The notes under the pieces: model-generated | What the model was told of the DNA's origin: nothing | The model's database searches: none | What the model saw: only the letters and a program-made list of their open reading frames with translations | Part shown: positions 50,081 to 58,523 of the stretch, in pieces | Layout: every line of letters starts with the position of its first letter | How positions within the stretch are numbered: the stretch's first letter is position 1 | Source: Pseudosporangium ferrugineum | Lineage (GTDB): Bacteria; Actinomycetota; Actinomycetes; Mycobacteriales; Micromonosporaceae | Reading direction: 5' to 3' | Length of the DNA stretch: 64,000 nucleotides | Assembly: GCF_003002065.1 (NCBI RefSeq) | Contig: NZ_PVZG01000001.1 | Coordinates: forward strand, 434,001-498,000 | Translations under genes and position numbers: made by a program

Positions 50081-50493
50081 GGGGTCGCGTCCAGCGCGCC
50101 GAGGATGCGCTTGTGGTGGGCGTCGAGCTCCTCGGCCGGCACGGACGTGTTCACCCGGGCGAAGTCGAAGTCGGCCATCTCGTACGCCGGGAAGACGTGC
50201 ACGTGCGCGTGCGGCACCTCGAACCCGGCGATGACCAGCCCGGCCCGGGGCGCGTCGAAGGCCCGCTTGAGCACGCCGCCGATCCGGTGGCTCACCGCCA
50301 TCAGGTGCGCGGCCAGCTCCGGCTCGAGGTCCGTCCACTCGTCCACCTCGGCGCGCGGCACGACCAGGGTGTGGCCGGCCGTGAGCGGCGCGATGGTGAG
50401 GAACGCCGCGACCCGGTCGTCGGACCAGACGATCCGGCCGGGCAGCTCGCCCTCGATGATTTTCGTGAAGATCGTCGGCACTGCGGAGATCAC
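50077..50493 (-). CDS. HIT-family hydrolase
   Basis: A 138-residue histidine-triad protein. The catalytic triad motif is HAHVHVFP near residue 95-102; the N-terminal segment TIFTKIIEGELPGRIVWSDD and GHTLVVPRAEVDEW are typical of HinT/Fhit-like nucleotide hydrolases that split AMP-linked compounds. The last four bases overlap the convergent synthetase gene. Start GTG 50493 is used; GTG 50481 (VPTIFTK) is possible. Confidence 0.87.
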   Translation of the reverse strand: MISAVPTIFTKIIEGELPGRIVWSDDRVAAFLTIAPLTAGHTLVVPRAEVDEWTDLEPELAAHLMAVSHRIGGVLKRAFDAPRAGLVIAGFEVPHAHVHVFPAYEMADFDFARVNTSVPAEELDAHHKRILGALDATP

Positions 50494-50522
50494 CCTCTTC
50501 TCTCGTGGCTACACCTCGTCAA

Positions 50523-50560
50523 CGGGCCCGGGGCGGCGATGTTCACCGCCGTCCCGGCCC
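50523..50560 (-). terminator. Terminator of the NADP-oxidoreductase gene
   Basis: Imperfect stem with GGGCCCGGGGCGGCG (50524-50538) against CGCCGTCCCGGCCC (50547-50560), one mismatch and one bulge, 12 bp after the oxidoreductase stop on the minus strand. Confidence 0.6.
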
Positions 50561-50571
50561 GGCCGGGTGCG

Positions 50572-51579
50572 TCAGGCGATGCGGACCAGGTTCTTGCCGA
50601 TGCCGCCGCCGCGGAGCATGGCGAGGAAGGCCTCCGGGGCCGACTCCAGGCCCTCGAAGATCGTCTCCCGGTAGCGGAGGCTGCCGTCGGCGACCGCCGG
50701 GGCCACGTCGCGCAGGAACTCGTCGCGCAGGTCCCGGTGGTCGCCGACGAGCATGCCGCGCAGCGTGAGGCGCTTGCCGATGACCTGGGAGAGGTTGCGC
50801 GGGGCCGGGGTGGGCTCGGTGGCGTTGTAGACGCTGATCATGCCGCACACGCAGATGCGGCCGTGCACGTTCAGCGCCGAGATCGCGGCCTCGAGGTGGT
50901 CGCCGCCGACATTGTCGAAGTACACGTCGATGCCGTCCGGGGCGGCGGTGCGCAGCTGCTCGCGGATGGGGCCGTCGTGGTAGTCGAACGCCGCGTCGAA
51001 GCCGAGCTCGTCGCGGACGTACGCCACCTTCTCCGCGGAACCGGCGCTGCCGATCACCCGGGCCGCGCCCTTGAGGCGGGCGAGCTGCCCGGCGACCTGA
51101 CCCACGGCGCCGGCCGCGCTCGAGACGAAGACGACGTCACCGGCCTTGAACTCCGCCGAGCGCAGCAGCCCCGCGTACGCGGTCAGCCCGGTCATCCCCA
51201 GCACCCCCAGGTACGCCCCCAGCGGCGCCACCGACGGGTCGACCTTCGCCGCCGAGGACGCGCCGACCAGCGCGTACTCGCGCCAGCCGAGGCCGTGCAG
51301 GACGACGTCGCCGGGCTCGAAGCCGTCCGCGGCGCTGGTCACGACCTCGCCCACGGCGCCGCCGTCGAGCGCCTCGCCCAGCTTGAACGGCGGCACGTAC
51401 GACTTGCGGTCGTCCATCCGGCCGCGCATGTAGGGGTCGACGCTCATCAGCAGGTTGCGCACGAGGAGCTGGCCGGGGCCCGGGTCCGGCACCTCGGTGC
51501 GGGCGGTCGCGAAGGTGGCCGCGTCGGGCCAGCCCTGCGGGCGCGCGGCGAGGCGGATCTCGGTGGAGGAGACGGTCAT
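50572..51579 (-). CDS. NADP-dependent oxidoreductase (CurA/leukotriene-B4-dehydrogenase-like MDR)
   Basis: A 335-residue zinc-independent medium-chain reductase. It has VDPYMRGRM near residue 46, the nucleotide-binding region VSSAAGAVGQVAGQLARLKG (about 154-173), IGSAGSAEKVAYVRDELGFD and YFDNVGGDHLEAAI, all features of the double-bond reductase family that reduces alpha,beta-unsaturated carbonyls with NADPH. It is a single gene between two hairpins. Confidence 0.88.
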   Translation of the reverse strand: MTVSSTEIRLAARPQGWPDAATFATARTEVPDPGPGQLLVRNLLMSVDPYMRGRMDDRKSYVPPFKLGEALDGGAVGEVVTSAADGFEPGDVVLHGLGWREYALVGASSAAKVDPSVAPLGAYLGVLGMTGLTAYAGLLRSAEFKAGDVVFVSSAAGAVGQVAGQLARLKGAARVIGSAGSAEKVAYVRDELGFDAAFDYHDGPIREQLRTAAPDGIDVYFDNVGGDHLEAAISALNVHGRICVCGMISVYNATEPTPAPRNLSQVIGKRLTLRGMLVGDHRDLRDEFLRDVAPAVADGSLRYRETIFEGLESAPEAFLAMLRGGGIGKNLVRIA

Positions 51580-51591
51580 GGACCGACCCTA

Positions 51592-51621
51592 GCCGCCGGG
51601 CCCGCTGCCGGGCCCGGCGGC
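51592..51621 (-). terminator. Terminator of htpG
   Basis: Perfect 12-bp arms GCCGCCGGGCCC (51592-51603) and GGGCCCGGCGGC (51610-51621), 6-nt loop, 6 bp after the htpG stop. Confidence 0.85.
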
Positions 51622-51627
51622 CGATGA

Positions 51628-53472
51628 TCAGACCGTACGGGCGAGGCGGTCGGCGAGCAGCTTCGCGAACCGGGCCGGGTCGGCGAGGTCCCCGCCCTCG
51701 GCGAGCAGCGCCGTGCCGTACAGCAGCTCGGCGGTCTCCGGCAGGGCCGGGTCGGCGGCGCGCTCGGCGTACGCGTCACGCAGGCCGGTGACCAGCGGGT
51801 GCTCCGGGTTCAGCTCGAGGATGCGCTTGACCGGCGGCACGTCCTGGCCCATCGCCTTGTACATCTTCTCCAGCGTCGGGCTGATGTCGTCGGCGTCGCT
51901 GACCAGGCAGGCCGGCGAGGTGGTGAGCCGGGTGGAGAGCCGCACCTCCTTGACGTCGCCCAGGGTCTCGCCGAGCCAGGTCAGCAGCGGGGCGAACTCG
52001 CCGGTGCGCTCCTGCGAGGGCTTCTCGTCGGAGGGCAGGTCGACGTTGCCGCGGGCGATGGACTGCAGCTTCCTGCCGTCGTAGTCGGGGACGGCGTCGA
52101 CCCAGATCTCGTCCACCGGGTCGGTGAGCAGCAGGACCTCGTACCCCTGGGCCTTGAACGCCTCCATGTGCGGGGAATTCTCGACCTGGGCGCGGCTCTC
52201 CCCCGTCATGAAGTAGATCTCCTCCTGGCCCTCCTTCATCCGCGAGACGTAGTCGGCCAGGGTGGTCGGCTCGTCGCCGGCGGTGGAGGAGAACGAGGCG
52301 ACGTCCAGGATGGCCTTGCGGTCGTCGGCCTCGCCGAGCAGGCCCTCCTTCACCGCGCGGCCGAACTCGCGCCAGAAGGTGCGGTACTTCTCCGGGTCCT
52401 TCGTCATCAGGTCCTTGACGGTGGACAGGACCTTCTTGGCGAGCCGGCGCCGGATCAGCTGGATGTGCCGGTCCTGCTGCAGGATCTCGCGGGAGATGTT
52501 CAGCGACAGGTCGGCCGCGTCCACGACACCCTTGACGAAGCGCAGGTAGTCGGGGATCAGCTCGCGGCTGTCGTCCATGATGAACACGCGCTTGACGTAG
52601 AGCTGGATGCCCCGGCGGCCGTCGCGCTGGAACAGGTCGTGCGGGGCGCGCGCCGGGATGAACAGCAGCGCCTCGTACTCGAAGGTGCCCTCGGCCTTGA
52701 GGTTGATGGTCTCGAGCGGGTCGGTCCAGTCGTGGCTGATGTGGCGGTAGAACTCGGCGTACTCCTCGTCCTTCACCTCGGCGCGGGGCCGCGCCCAGAG
52801 CGCCTTCATCGAGTTCAGCGTGTCCGGCTCACCCTCGGTGCGCACCAGCCGGATCGGGAACGAGATGAAGTCGGAGTAGCGCTTGACGATCTCCCGGATC
52901 TTCCACTCGTCCGCGTAGTCGTAGAGCGCGTCCTCCTCGTCCTTCGGGCGAAGGTGGACGGTCACGGCGGTGCCGACGGGCGCGTCCGCGAGATCCTCGA
53001 TCGTGTACGTGCCCTCGCCGGCCGACTCCCAGCGCGTACCCGTGTCCTCCCCGGCCTTGCGGGTGACCAGGGTGACCCTGTCGGCGACCATGAACGTCGA
53101 GTAGAAGCCGACGCCGAACTGGCCGATCAGCTCGGCCGACTCCTTGTTCTCCTTGAGCTGGCGCAGCATCTCCGCCGTGCCGGAGCGGGCGATCGTGCCG
53201 ATGAGCCCGACGACCTCGTCGCGGGACATCCCGATGCCGTTGTCCCGTACGGTCAGCGTCCGGGCTTCCTTGTCGGCCTCGATCTCGATGTGCAGGTCCT
53301 CGCCGCGCAGACTGTCGTCGGTGAGGCCGGCGAGGCGCCGCTTGTCCAGGGCGTCGGAGGCGTTGGAGACCAGCTCCCGCAGGAAGATGTCCTTGTTCGA
53401 GTAGATCGAGTGGACCATCAGCTGCAACAGCTGGCGCGCCTCGGCCTGGAACTCCAGCGTCTCGGTGCTCAT
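51628..53472 (-). CDS. htpG: Hsp90 chaperone HtpG
   Basis: A 614-residue Hsp90 homologue of normal bacterial length. The ATPase domain shows LVSNASDALDK, DNGIGMSRDEVV and GQFGVGFYSTFMVAD. The middle domain has the charged RRGIQLYVKRVFI and DLSLNISREILQ segments, and the C-terminal dimerisation domain runs to the end (about 490-614). Cytoplasmic ATP-dependent chaperone. No CIRCE or HAIR-like heat-shock element is seen in the short upstream gap. Confidence 0.96.
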   Translation of the reverse strand: MSTETLEFQAEARQLLQLMVHSIYSNKDIFLRELVSNASDALDKRRLAGLTDDSLRGEDLHIEIEADKEARTLTVRDNGIGMSRDEVVGLIGTIARSGTAEMLRQLKENKESAELIGQFGVGFYSTFMVADRVTLVTRKAGEDTGTRWESAGEGTYTIEDLADAPVGTAVTVHLRPKDEEDALYDYADEWKIREIVKRYSDFISFPIRLVRTEGEPDTLNSMKALWARPRAEVKDEEYAEFYRHISHDWTDPLETINLKAEGTFEYEALLFIPARAPHDLFQRDGRRGIQLYVKRVFIMDDSRELIPDYLRFVKGVVDAADLSLNISREILQQDRHIQLIRRRLAKKVLSTVKDLMTKDPEKYRTFWREFGRAVKEGLLGEADDRKAILDVASFSSTAGDEPTTLADYVSRMKEGQEEIYFMTGESRAQVENSPHMEAFKAQGYEVLLLTDPVDEIWVDAVPDYDGRKLQSIARGNVDLPSDEKPSQERTGEFAPLLTWLGETLGDVKEVRLSTRLTTSPACLVSDADDISPTLEKMYKAMGQDVPPVKRILELNPEHPLVTGLRDAYAERAADPALPETAELLYGTALLAEGGDLADPARFAKLLADRLARTV

Positions 53473-53530
53473 GTCATCCCTCCGTGCGTCCGGTGTGTTC
53501 CCGACGCTGATCGTATGACCCCGCGCGGAT

Positions 53531-54304
53531 CTACCCGAAGGGGTTCCCCGGGACCGCGGGCGGCCAGCTCACCGAGTCGGGGCCGGGCAGCCCGCCGGTG
53601 CCGGGCTCCCACGGGAAGCCCGCGCCGTCTCCCTCGGACTTCGCCGGGGTCGGCTCCGGCGGTTCCACGGTGGCCGGGGTGGTCGCGGGCGTCGTCGCCG
53701 GGGTCGTCGCGGGCGTGGTCGCCGGGGTCTGCGGGGGCGTGGTCGCCGGGGTGGTCGCGGGCGTCGTGGCCGGCGGCGTCGTCGCCGGGGGCTTCGTGGC
53801 CGGGGGCTCGGTGGCCGGGGGCTTCGTGGCCGGGGTGGTCGCCGGCGGGCGGACCGGCGGCGTGGTGGGCCGGTGCGGGGCCGGCCGGGTGGTCGTCGCC
53901 GCCGGGGTCGGCACCGGCGGGTGCTCCGCGGGCGGGCGGGGTGCGGCGGTCGTGCGCTGCGGCGCGGCGAGGACCGGTGCGGGTCCCGCGGGCGTGGTGA
54001 CGCCTCCCGGCACCGTCGTGACCGGGGTCCACGGGGTCAGCGTCCGGATCCGGGACGGCGCCGCCCCGGGCGCATGAGGTGCCGGCGCGGGCTGCACCGG
54101 CGGGACGGGCCGGGCCGCCGGGCCGCGCCGCGCCGCCGCACCCAGCGCCTCCTCGGCGCCCGCGACGACCGTGCGTTCCCGGGCCGCGGGAGTGCCGTCG
54201 CGGTCCTCGGCGGCGCCCAGCACGACCGCTCCCGTGCCGGAGAGCAGGCACACCGCCGCCATGCACCCGATGATCTGCTTTTCCCGCCTCGTCAACTCAA
54301 CCAT
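53531..54304 (-). CDS. Exported/membrane-anchored Pro/Thr-rich protein
   Basis: A 257-residue protein with one N-terminal hydrophobic segment (IIGCMAAVCLLSGTGAVVLG, residues 11-30; no lipobox match) and an otherwise disordered Ala/Pro/Thr-rich chain. Residues about 148-212 are a mucin-like tract of PATTP-type pentapeptides and PPATKP heptads. The acidic end contains EPTPAKSEGDGAGFPWEPG. It may be an O-mannosylated wall spacer; this is inferred from composition. It is divergent from a small gene at 54503, with a 198-bp gap that shows no clear promoter. Confidence 0.7.
   Translation of the reverse strand: MVELTRREKQIIGCMAAVCLLSGTGAVVLGAAEDRDGTPAARERTVVAGAEEALGAAARRGPAARPVPPVQPAPAPHAPGAAPSRIRTLTPWTPVTTVPGGVTTPAGPAPVLAAPQRTTAAPRPPAEHPPVPTPAATTTRPAPHRPTTPPVRPPATTPATKPPATEPPATKPPATTPPATTPATTPATTPPQTPATTPATTPATTPATTPATVEPPEPTPAKSEGDGAGFPWEPGTGGLPGPDSVSWPPAVPGNPFG
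53659..53866 (-). repeat. Pro/Thr-coding minisatellite
   Basis: Imperfect repeats of 9-15 bp (GTCGCCGGGGT-type on the plus strand) encode the PATTP tract of the exported protein. The related GTGGTCGCCGGGG and GTCGTCGCCGGGG blocks suggest repeat expansion. Confidence 0.75.
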
Positions 54305-54502
54305 AAAACCGTCATACAGGTACGAACGTGACTTACGCCCCGGTTCGGCGGTAATTCCCTCCGTGTCGCTCCGGGGACCCGCCGGATCGCCTAATCACAT
54401 TGAGTGATGCGCTCTCCATCTTGCGGGTCGATCATCACTCTGGGTATCTTTCTCCGCGAGATCGCCGGCACCCCGTCGGGCGAGGCTGTACGGGAGTTTC
54501 CG

Positions 54503-54784
54503 GTGAACCTGAGCGAGGTCGCGATGGCCGCGGCAATTACGGTGAGTATCTCCGGTGTCTCTTACGCTGCGTTCCATACCGACACCCTGACGGGGACGAC
54601 GCTCAAGGTGGCCCAGCAGGTCACCTGCCGCACGGTGGACGAGGCGATCGTCGCGTACGCCGCCGAGCACGGCGGCACCCCCGCGCGCATCGGCCAGCTG
54701 AGGGCGTACGTGAAGGGCGACATCTCGGCGTACCGGATCGTCCGCGGCCAGGCCACCGGGCCGGGCTGCCGGCCGCCGGCCTGA
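54503..54784 (+). CDS. Small exported/pilin-like protein, function unknown
   Basis: A 93-residue product starting at GTG 54503 with GGGAG seven bases upstream (an in-frame ATG at 54404 lacks one). One hydrophobic helix (AMAAAITVSISGVSYAAF) is followed by a soluble part with two cysteines (TCRTVDEAIVAYAAEHGG; GPGCRPPA). The segment CRTVDEAIVAYAAEHGGTP resembles the post-helix region of type II pseudopilins, but there is no prepilin peptidase motif at the start. Function is not recognised. Confidence 0.55.
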   Translation: MNLSEVAMAAAITVSISGVSYAAFHTDTLTGTTLKVAQQVTCRTVDEAIVAYAAEHGGTPARIGQLRAYVKGDISAYRIVRGQATGPGCRPPA

Positions 54785-54838
54785 CCCCGCGCCCGGTCCC
54801 GCCGTCACGCGCCGCCCCGGCGGACCGTTGATCGGCTG

Positions 54839-55609
54839 ATGAACCGACGAACCCTGCTGACCGGTGCCGGCGCGGCGGCGGCCGTCGCGGCCACCGGCGC
54901 CTACCTCCGCGACCGGTACGCCGCCCGCCCCGTCATCCCCGACGTCCCCCTCGGCGACGAGCGTCTCGAGCAGCGCCCGTCGCGGGCCCGGGGCCGTACG
55001 GTCGACTTCTACACCGCCGTCCCGCACGGCCACGGCGACGGCCGCGGCCTGCCCGTCTGCCTGGTCCTGCACGGCGCGTCGAAGACCGCCGCCGACTTCC
55101 CGGCCCTGGGCCTCGGCCGCCTGCTCACCGACTCGGTACGCCGCGGCAACCGCCCGTTCGTGCTGGCCGGAGCGACCGGCGGCCGGCTGTCCTGGCGCCC
55201 GTCCGGCGCGGACGACCCGCAGCGGATGGTGCACGAGGAGATCCCGGCGTGGTGCGCCGAGCGCGGCTTCGAGACCGACCGGCTCGCGGTGTGCGGCTGG
55301 TCGATGGGCGGCTTCGGCTCGCTGCTGCTGGCCGAGACGTTCCCCGGGTTCGTCCGGGCGGTGGCCGCCTTCTCCCCCGCGGTGCATCCGGGCGACGAGG
55401 TGTTCGCGCGGGCCGCAGCCCTGCGGGGCACTCCGGTCGGGCTGTGGTGCGGCACGGACGACGGGCTGCTGCCGGACGTACGGGCCCTGGAACGCGCCCT
55501 GCCCGAACCGAAAGCAGCCGGGAGCTACGCGGAGGGCCGGCACAACTTCGCCTACTGGAGCACGTGCGTGCCGGAGGCCTTCGACCTCATCGCGGACAGC
55601 ACCGTGTGA
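54839..55609 (+). CDS. Exported alpha/beta-hydrolase (esterase)
   Basis: A 256-residue putative esterase. Tat-like N-terminus MNRRTLLTGAGAAAAVAATG. The catalytic domain has VLHGASKTAADF, the nucleophile elbow GWSMGGFGS, Asp in GTDDGLLPD and His in EGRHNFAYW, an arrangement like esterase D/mycolyltransferase-type enzymes. Substrate unknown. It is followed by an 85-bp gap and a membrane protein gene in the same direction. Confidence 0.8.
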   Translation: MNRRTLLTGAGAAAAVAATGAYLRDRYAARPVIPDVPLGDERLEQRPSRARGRTVDFYTAVPHGHGDGRGLPVCLVLHGASKTAADFPALGLGRLLTDSVRRGNRPFVLAGATGGRLSWRPSGADDPQRMVHEEIPAWCAERGFETDRLAVCGWSMGGFGSLLLAETFPGFVRAVAAFSPAVHPGDEVFARAAALRGTPVGLWCGTDDGLLPDVRALERALPEPKAAGSYAEGRHNFAYWSTCVPEAFDLIADSTV

Positions 55610-55694
55610 CCCAGGTCACGTGGCGCGGGGCATCGCATCGACGGACGCGGTCGTCTTGCCGAGTACCCGACCGTCCTCGACCCCAGGAGCCGCA

Positions 55695-56186
55695 GTGAGT
55701 GTTCTCGCATCCCGGACCAGCGATGCCGCCGTACGCCCGCGCGTCCTCAACGTGGCCGGATATCTGCTGCTCGTCCAGGCCGTCCTGATGCTGGTCGCGC
55801 TCGGCACCTCGCTGTACTACGGCGACCTGCTGAGCGGGGAGGGCGCGTCCGCGGGCGCCGCCGCCGGCCATCTGGCCGGCCGGTCCGCGGAGCCCACGGC
55901 GTTCGGCATCGCATGCCTCGTCACCGCGACCGCGGTCCTGGCGGCCCTGGCCGTCCTCGTCCTGCGCGCGAACGCCGGGGCACGGATCGCCGCCCTGGTC
56001 CTGAGCGTCGCCGGGACCGCCACCGGCCTCCGGCTGCTGTACAGCGCGCCGGCGCCGGCCGACGAGGGTCCGCGCTGGTACGAGGCGAACAGCGTGGTGG
56101 GCGCCACCCAGCTGGCCGTGCTGCTCACCTACCTCGGGATCGCCGCCTGCCTCGCGGTGCACCACCGCGCCGGCGTCAGGCGCTGA
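55695..56186 (+). CDS. Four-span membrane protein of unknown function
   Basis: A 163-residue hydrophobic protein with four membrane segments (about residues 20-42, 68-92, 97-117, 135-155). Start GTG 55695 has AGGAG five bases upstream. No motif is recognised. It overlaps the convergent CDP-alcohol phosphotransferase by 11 bp at its 3' end. Confidence 0.7.
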   Translation: MSVLASRTSDAAVRPRVLNVAGYLLLVQAVLMLVALGTSLYYGDLLSGEGASAGAAAGHLAGRSAEPTAFGIACLVTATAVLAALAVLVLRANAGARIAALVLSVAGTATGLRLLYSAPAPADEGPRWYEANSVVGATQLAVLLTYLGIAACLAVHHRAGVRR

Positions 56187-57036
56187 CGGAGGCGGGGCGA
56201 CGGGCCCGGCGGGTGCGCCCCGGGCGGGCGACCGTGCGGGCCAGGGCCGCGGCCGGGGCGGCCGGGGCGGCGCGGCGGGCGGCCGGGACCCGGCGGGCCG
56301 CGGCGGCCACCGTCGCCCGGCGGCCGAGCTCGGCGCGCCACAGCCAGGCGATGTCGATGCCGAAGGTCCAGACCAGCGAGACCAGGACGCCCGCCGCCGC
56401 GAGGACGATCAGCGCGTCCGGCAGCAGGCTCGCCGTGGCGACCACGAGGACCACGCCCTGGACCGCGGCGACGACCTTGCGGGAGAAGCGGGGCGGCAGC
56501 GCCGCGGTGAGCCACGGCGCCACGAAGGTGGCCGCGTAGAACGCGTAGCGGAAGACCCCGATCGCGAGCGCCCACCAGCCGAAGGTGCTGGCCACGAAGA
56601 CGCTGAGCACCAGTGCCAGGAACGAGTCGACCTCCATGTCGAAACGCGCCCCGAGGGCCGTCGTGCTGTTCGTGCGGCGGGCGACCTGGCCGTCCACGCC
56701 GTCGAGGGCCAGTGCCACACCGACCAGCGTCACCAGGACGGGCAGCGCCACCGGGCGGTCGAACGAGGTCACGACCAGGGCGGTCACGGCGCCGACGAGG
56801 GTGGCGCGGCCCAGGGTCACCGCGTTGGCGGGGCCCATCGCGCTCATGCCCGCCTTGCGCATTCCCGTACGCAGCAGCGCGCACAGCACCAGCGCGTAGG
56901 CCGTACCGGCGAGCCACCCCGCGGCGCTCATGCCGGTCGTCGCCGCCAGGACGGCCATGAGGACGAGCTGCACGGCCACTCCCGCGAGCGGACCCCGTCC
57001 CGAACGAGCCGTCATCGTGCCGATACTCATAGTCAC
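56176..57036 (-). CDS. CDP-alcohol phosphatidyltransferase family protein
   Basis: A 286-residue membrane enzyme. The family signature D-G-x2-A-R-x8-G-x3-D-x3-D is intact as DGVDGQVARRTNSTTALG followed by ARFDMEVDS (near residue 130-155). Six or more membrane segments. It would transfer a phosphoalcohol from CDP-alcohol to a second alcohol. The basic Ala/Arg-rich C-terminus (about 240-286) is unusual. Start GTG 57036 is preferred (GGAGG five bases upstream); ATG 57030 is the alternative. It is divergent from the dehydrogenase/PTPS operon and shares its 104-bp promoter region. Confidence 0.85.
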   Translation of the reverse strand: MTMSIGTMTARSGRGPLAGVAVQLVLMAVLAATTGMSAAGWLAGTAYALVLCALLRTGMRKAGMSAMGPANAVTLGRATLVGAVTALVVTSFDRPVALPVLVTLVGVALALDGVDGQVARRTNSTTALGARFDMEVDSFLALVLSVFVASTFGWWALAIGVFRYAFYAATFVAPWLTAALPPRFSRKVVAAVQGVVLVVATASLLPDALIVLAAAGVLVSLVWTFGIDIAWLWRAELGRRATVAAAARRVPAARRAAPAAPAAALARTVARPGRTRRARRPASVSA

Positions 57037-57140
57037 CCTGCCTCCGGATCCGCAAGATCGGATCACGCGTATGGTTGCCGCAGTCCCCCCTGAACACGCT
57101 TCCCCGGCGCGTTCGGTTCATACCCCCGAGGAGAAATCAG

Positions 57141-58124
57141 GTGACACGTACGGCGCGGGCCTTCTGGGTGACCGCACCCGGCGCGGGCGAGATCCGGCCG
57201 GTGGTGCTGCCCGAGCCCGGACCGGACGAGGTCCTGGTCCGCACCCTGCACTCCGGGATCAGCCGCGGCACCGAGACGCTGGTGTTCCGCGGCGGCGTGC
57301 CGCAGAGCCAGCACGCGGCCATGCGCGCCCCGTTCCAGGAGGGCGACTTCCCGGCCCCGGTGAAGTACGGCTACCTCAACGCCGGCGTCGTCGAGCAGGG
57401 CCCGGAGCACCTGCTCGGCCGCATCGTCTTCTGCCTCTATCCGCACCAGACGCACTACGTCGTGCCGGCCGCGGCGGTCACGGTGGTGCCGCCGTCCGTG
57501 CCCGCCTCCCGCGCGGTGCTGGCCGGCACCGTCGAGACCGCCCTCAACGCGCTGTGGGACGCCGCGCCGCTGGTCGGCGACCGGATCGCCGTGGTGGGCG
57601 CGGGCATGGTGGGCGCGAGCGTCGCCGCGGTCCTGTCCCGTTTCCCCGCCGCGAAGGTGCAGCTGGTGGACGCCGACCCGGCCCGCGAGGAGGTCGCCGG
57701 GGCGCTCGGCGTGGACTTCGCGCTGCCCGCGGACGCCACCGGCGACTGCGATCTGGTCGTGCACGCCAGCGCCACCTCCGCCGGGCTCACCCGCTCGCTC
57801 GAACTGCTCGCCGACGAGGGTACGGTCATCGAGCTGAGCTGGTACGGCGACCGCGAGGTCAGCGTGCCCCTCGGCGAGTTCTTCCACTCCCGGCGCCTCA
57901 CCGTCCGCAGCAGCCAGGTCGGCGGGATCGCCCCGGCCCGCCGCGGGCGCCGCTCGTACGCCGACCGCCTCGCCGTCGCCCTCGACCTGCTCGCCGACCC
58001 GGTGTTCGACACCCTGCTCACCGGCGGCTCGGACTTCGCGGAGCTGCCCGCGGTCCTGCCCCGGCTGGCCTCCGGCGAGCTGCCCGCGATGTGCCACCTC
58101 ATCACCTACCCGACAGGAGAGTGA
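57141..58124 (+). CDS. Zinc-type alcohol dehydrogenase-like oxidoreductase
   Basis: A 327-residue medium-chain dehydrogenase/reductase. N-terminal catalytic domain: LHSGISRGTETLVFRGGVP (with no zinc-binding cysteine where classical ADHs have one); Rossmann core: VVGAGMVGASVAAVLSRFP near residue 152. The C-x-x-H-E zinc motif is not seen, so it is probably zinc-independent. GTG 57141 has GAGGAG upstream. It is the first gene of a run in which each next gene starts within a few bases of the previous stop; it may oxidise an alcohol or sugar intermediate of the pathway. Confidence 0.8.
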   Translation: MTRTARAFWVTAPGAGEIRPVVLPEPGPDEVLVRTLHSGISRGTETLVFRGGVPQSQHAAMRAPFQEGDFPAPVKYGYLNAGVVEQGPEHLLGRIVFCLYPHQTHYVVPAAAVTVVPPSVPASRAVLAGTVETALNALWDAAPLVGDRIAVVGAGMVGASVAAVLSRFPAAKVQLVDADPAREEVAGALGVDFALPADATGDCDLVVHASATSAGLTRSLELLADEGTVIELSWYGDREVSVPLGEFFHSRRLTVRSSQVGGIAPARRGRRSYADRLAVALDLLADPVFDTLLTGGSDFAELPAVLPRLASGELPAMCHLITYPTGE

Positions 58125-58523
58125 ATGTTCAGCGTCACCGTCCGTGATCACATCATGATCGCCCACAGCTTCTCCGGCGAGGTCTTCGGACCCGCCCAGA
58201 AGCTGCACGGCGCCACGTTCGTGGTGGACGCGACGTTCAAGCGTCCCGAGCTGGACGCGGACAACATCGTGGTCGACATCGGCCTGGCGAGCCAGGAACT
58301 GCACGCCATCTGCGGCGCCCTGAGCTACCGCAACCTCGACGACGAGCCGGACTTCCGGGGCGTCAACACGTCCACCGAGTTCCTGGCCAAGGTGATCGCC
58401 GACCGGCTGGCCGGCAAGGCGGCGGACGGCGGGCTGGGCGCCGGCGCCGGCGGGCTCACCGGCATCGCGGTCACCCTGCACGAGTCGCACATCGCCTGGG
58501 CGAGCTACGAGCGGGACCTGTGA
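58125..58523 (+). CDS. Atypical 6-pyruvoyl-tetrahydropterin synthase / QueD-like protein
   Basis: A 132-residue T-fold protein, the length of PTPS/QueD. The N-terminal zinc His is in IMIAHSFSG, the central block is [13 protein letters not shown] and the C-terminal block is [14 protein letters not shown] (His/Glu of the active site). In the usual C-x3-HGH motif the cysteine is replaced (A-Q-K-L-HGA) and the third zinc His is Ala. Thus two residues central to PTPS chemistry are missing while the fold is conserved. The ATG immediately follows the dehydrogenase stop. The likely substrate is a GTP-derived pterin or pyrimidine, but a canonical PTPS reaction is doubtful. Confidence 0.82.
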   Translation: MFSVTVRDHIMIAHSFSGEVFGPAQKLHGATFVVDATFKRPELDADNIVVDIGLASQELHAICGALSYRNLDDEPDFRGVNTSTEFLAKVIADRLAGKAADGGLGAGAGGLTGIAVTLHESHIAWASYERDL

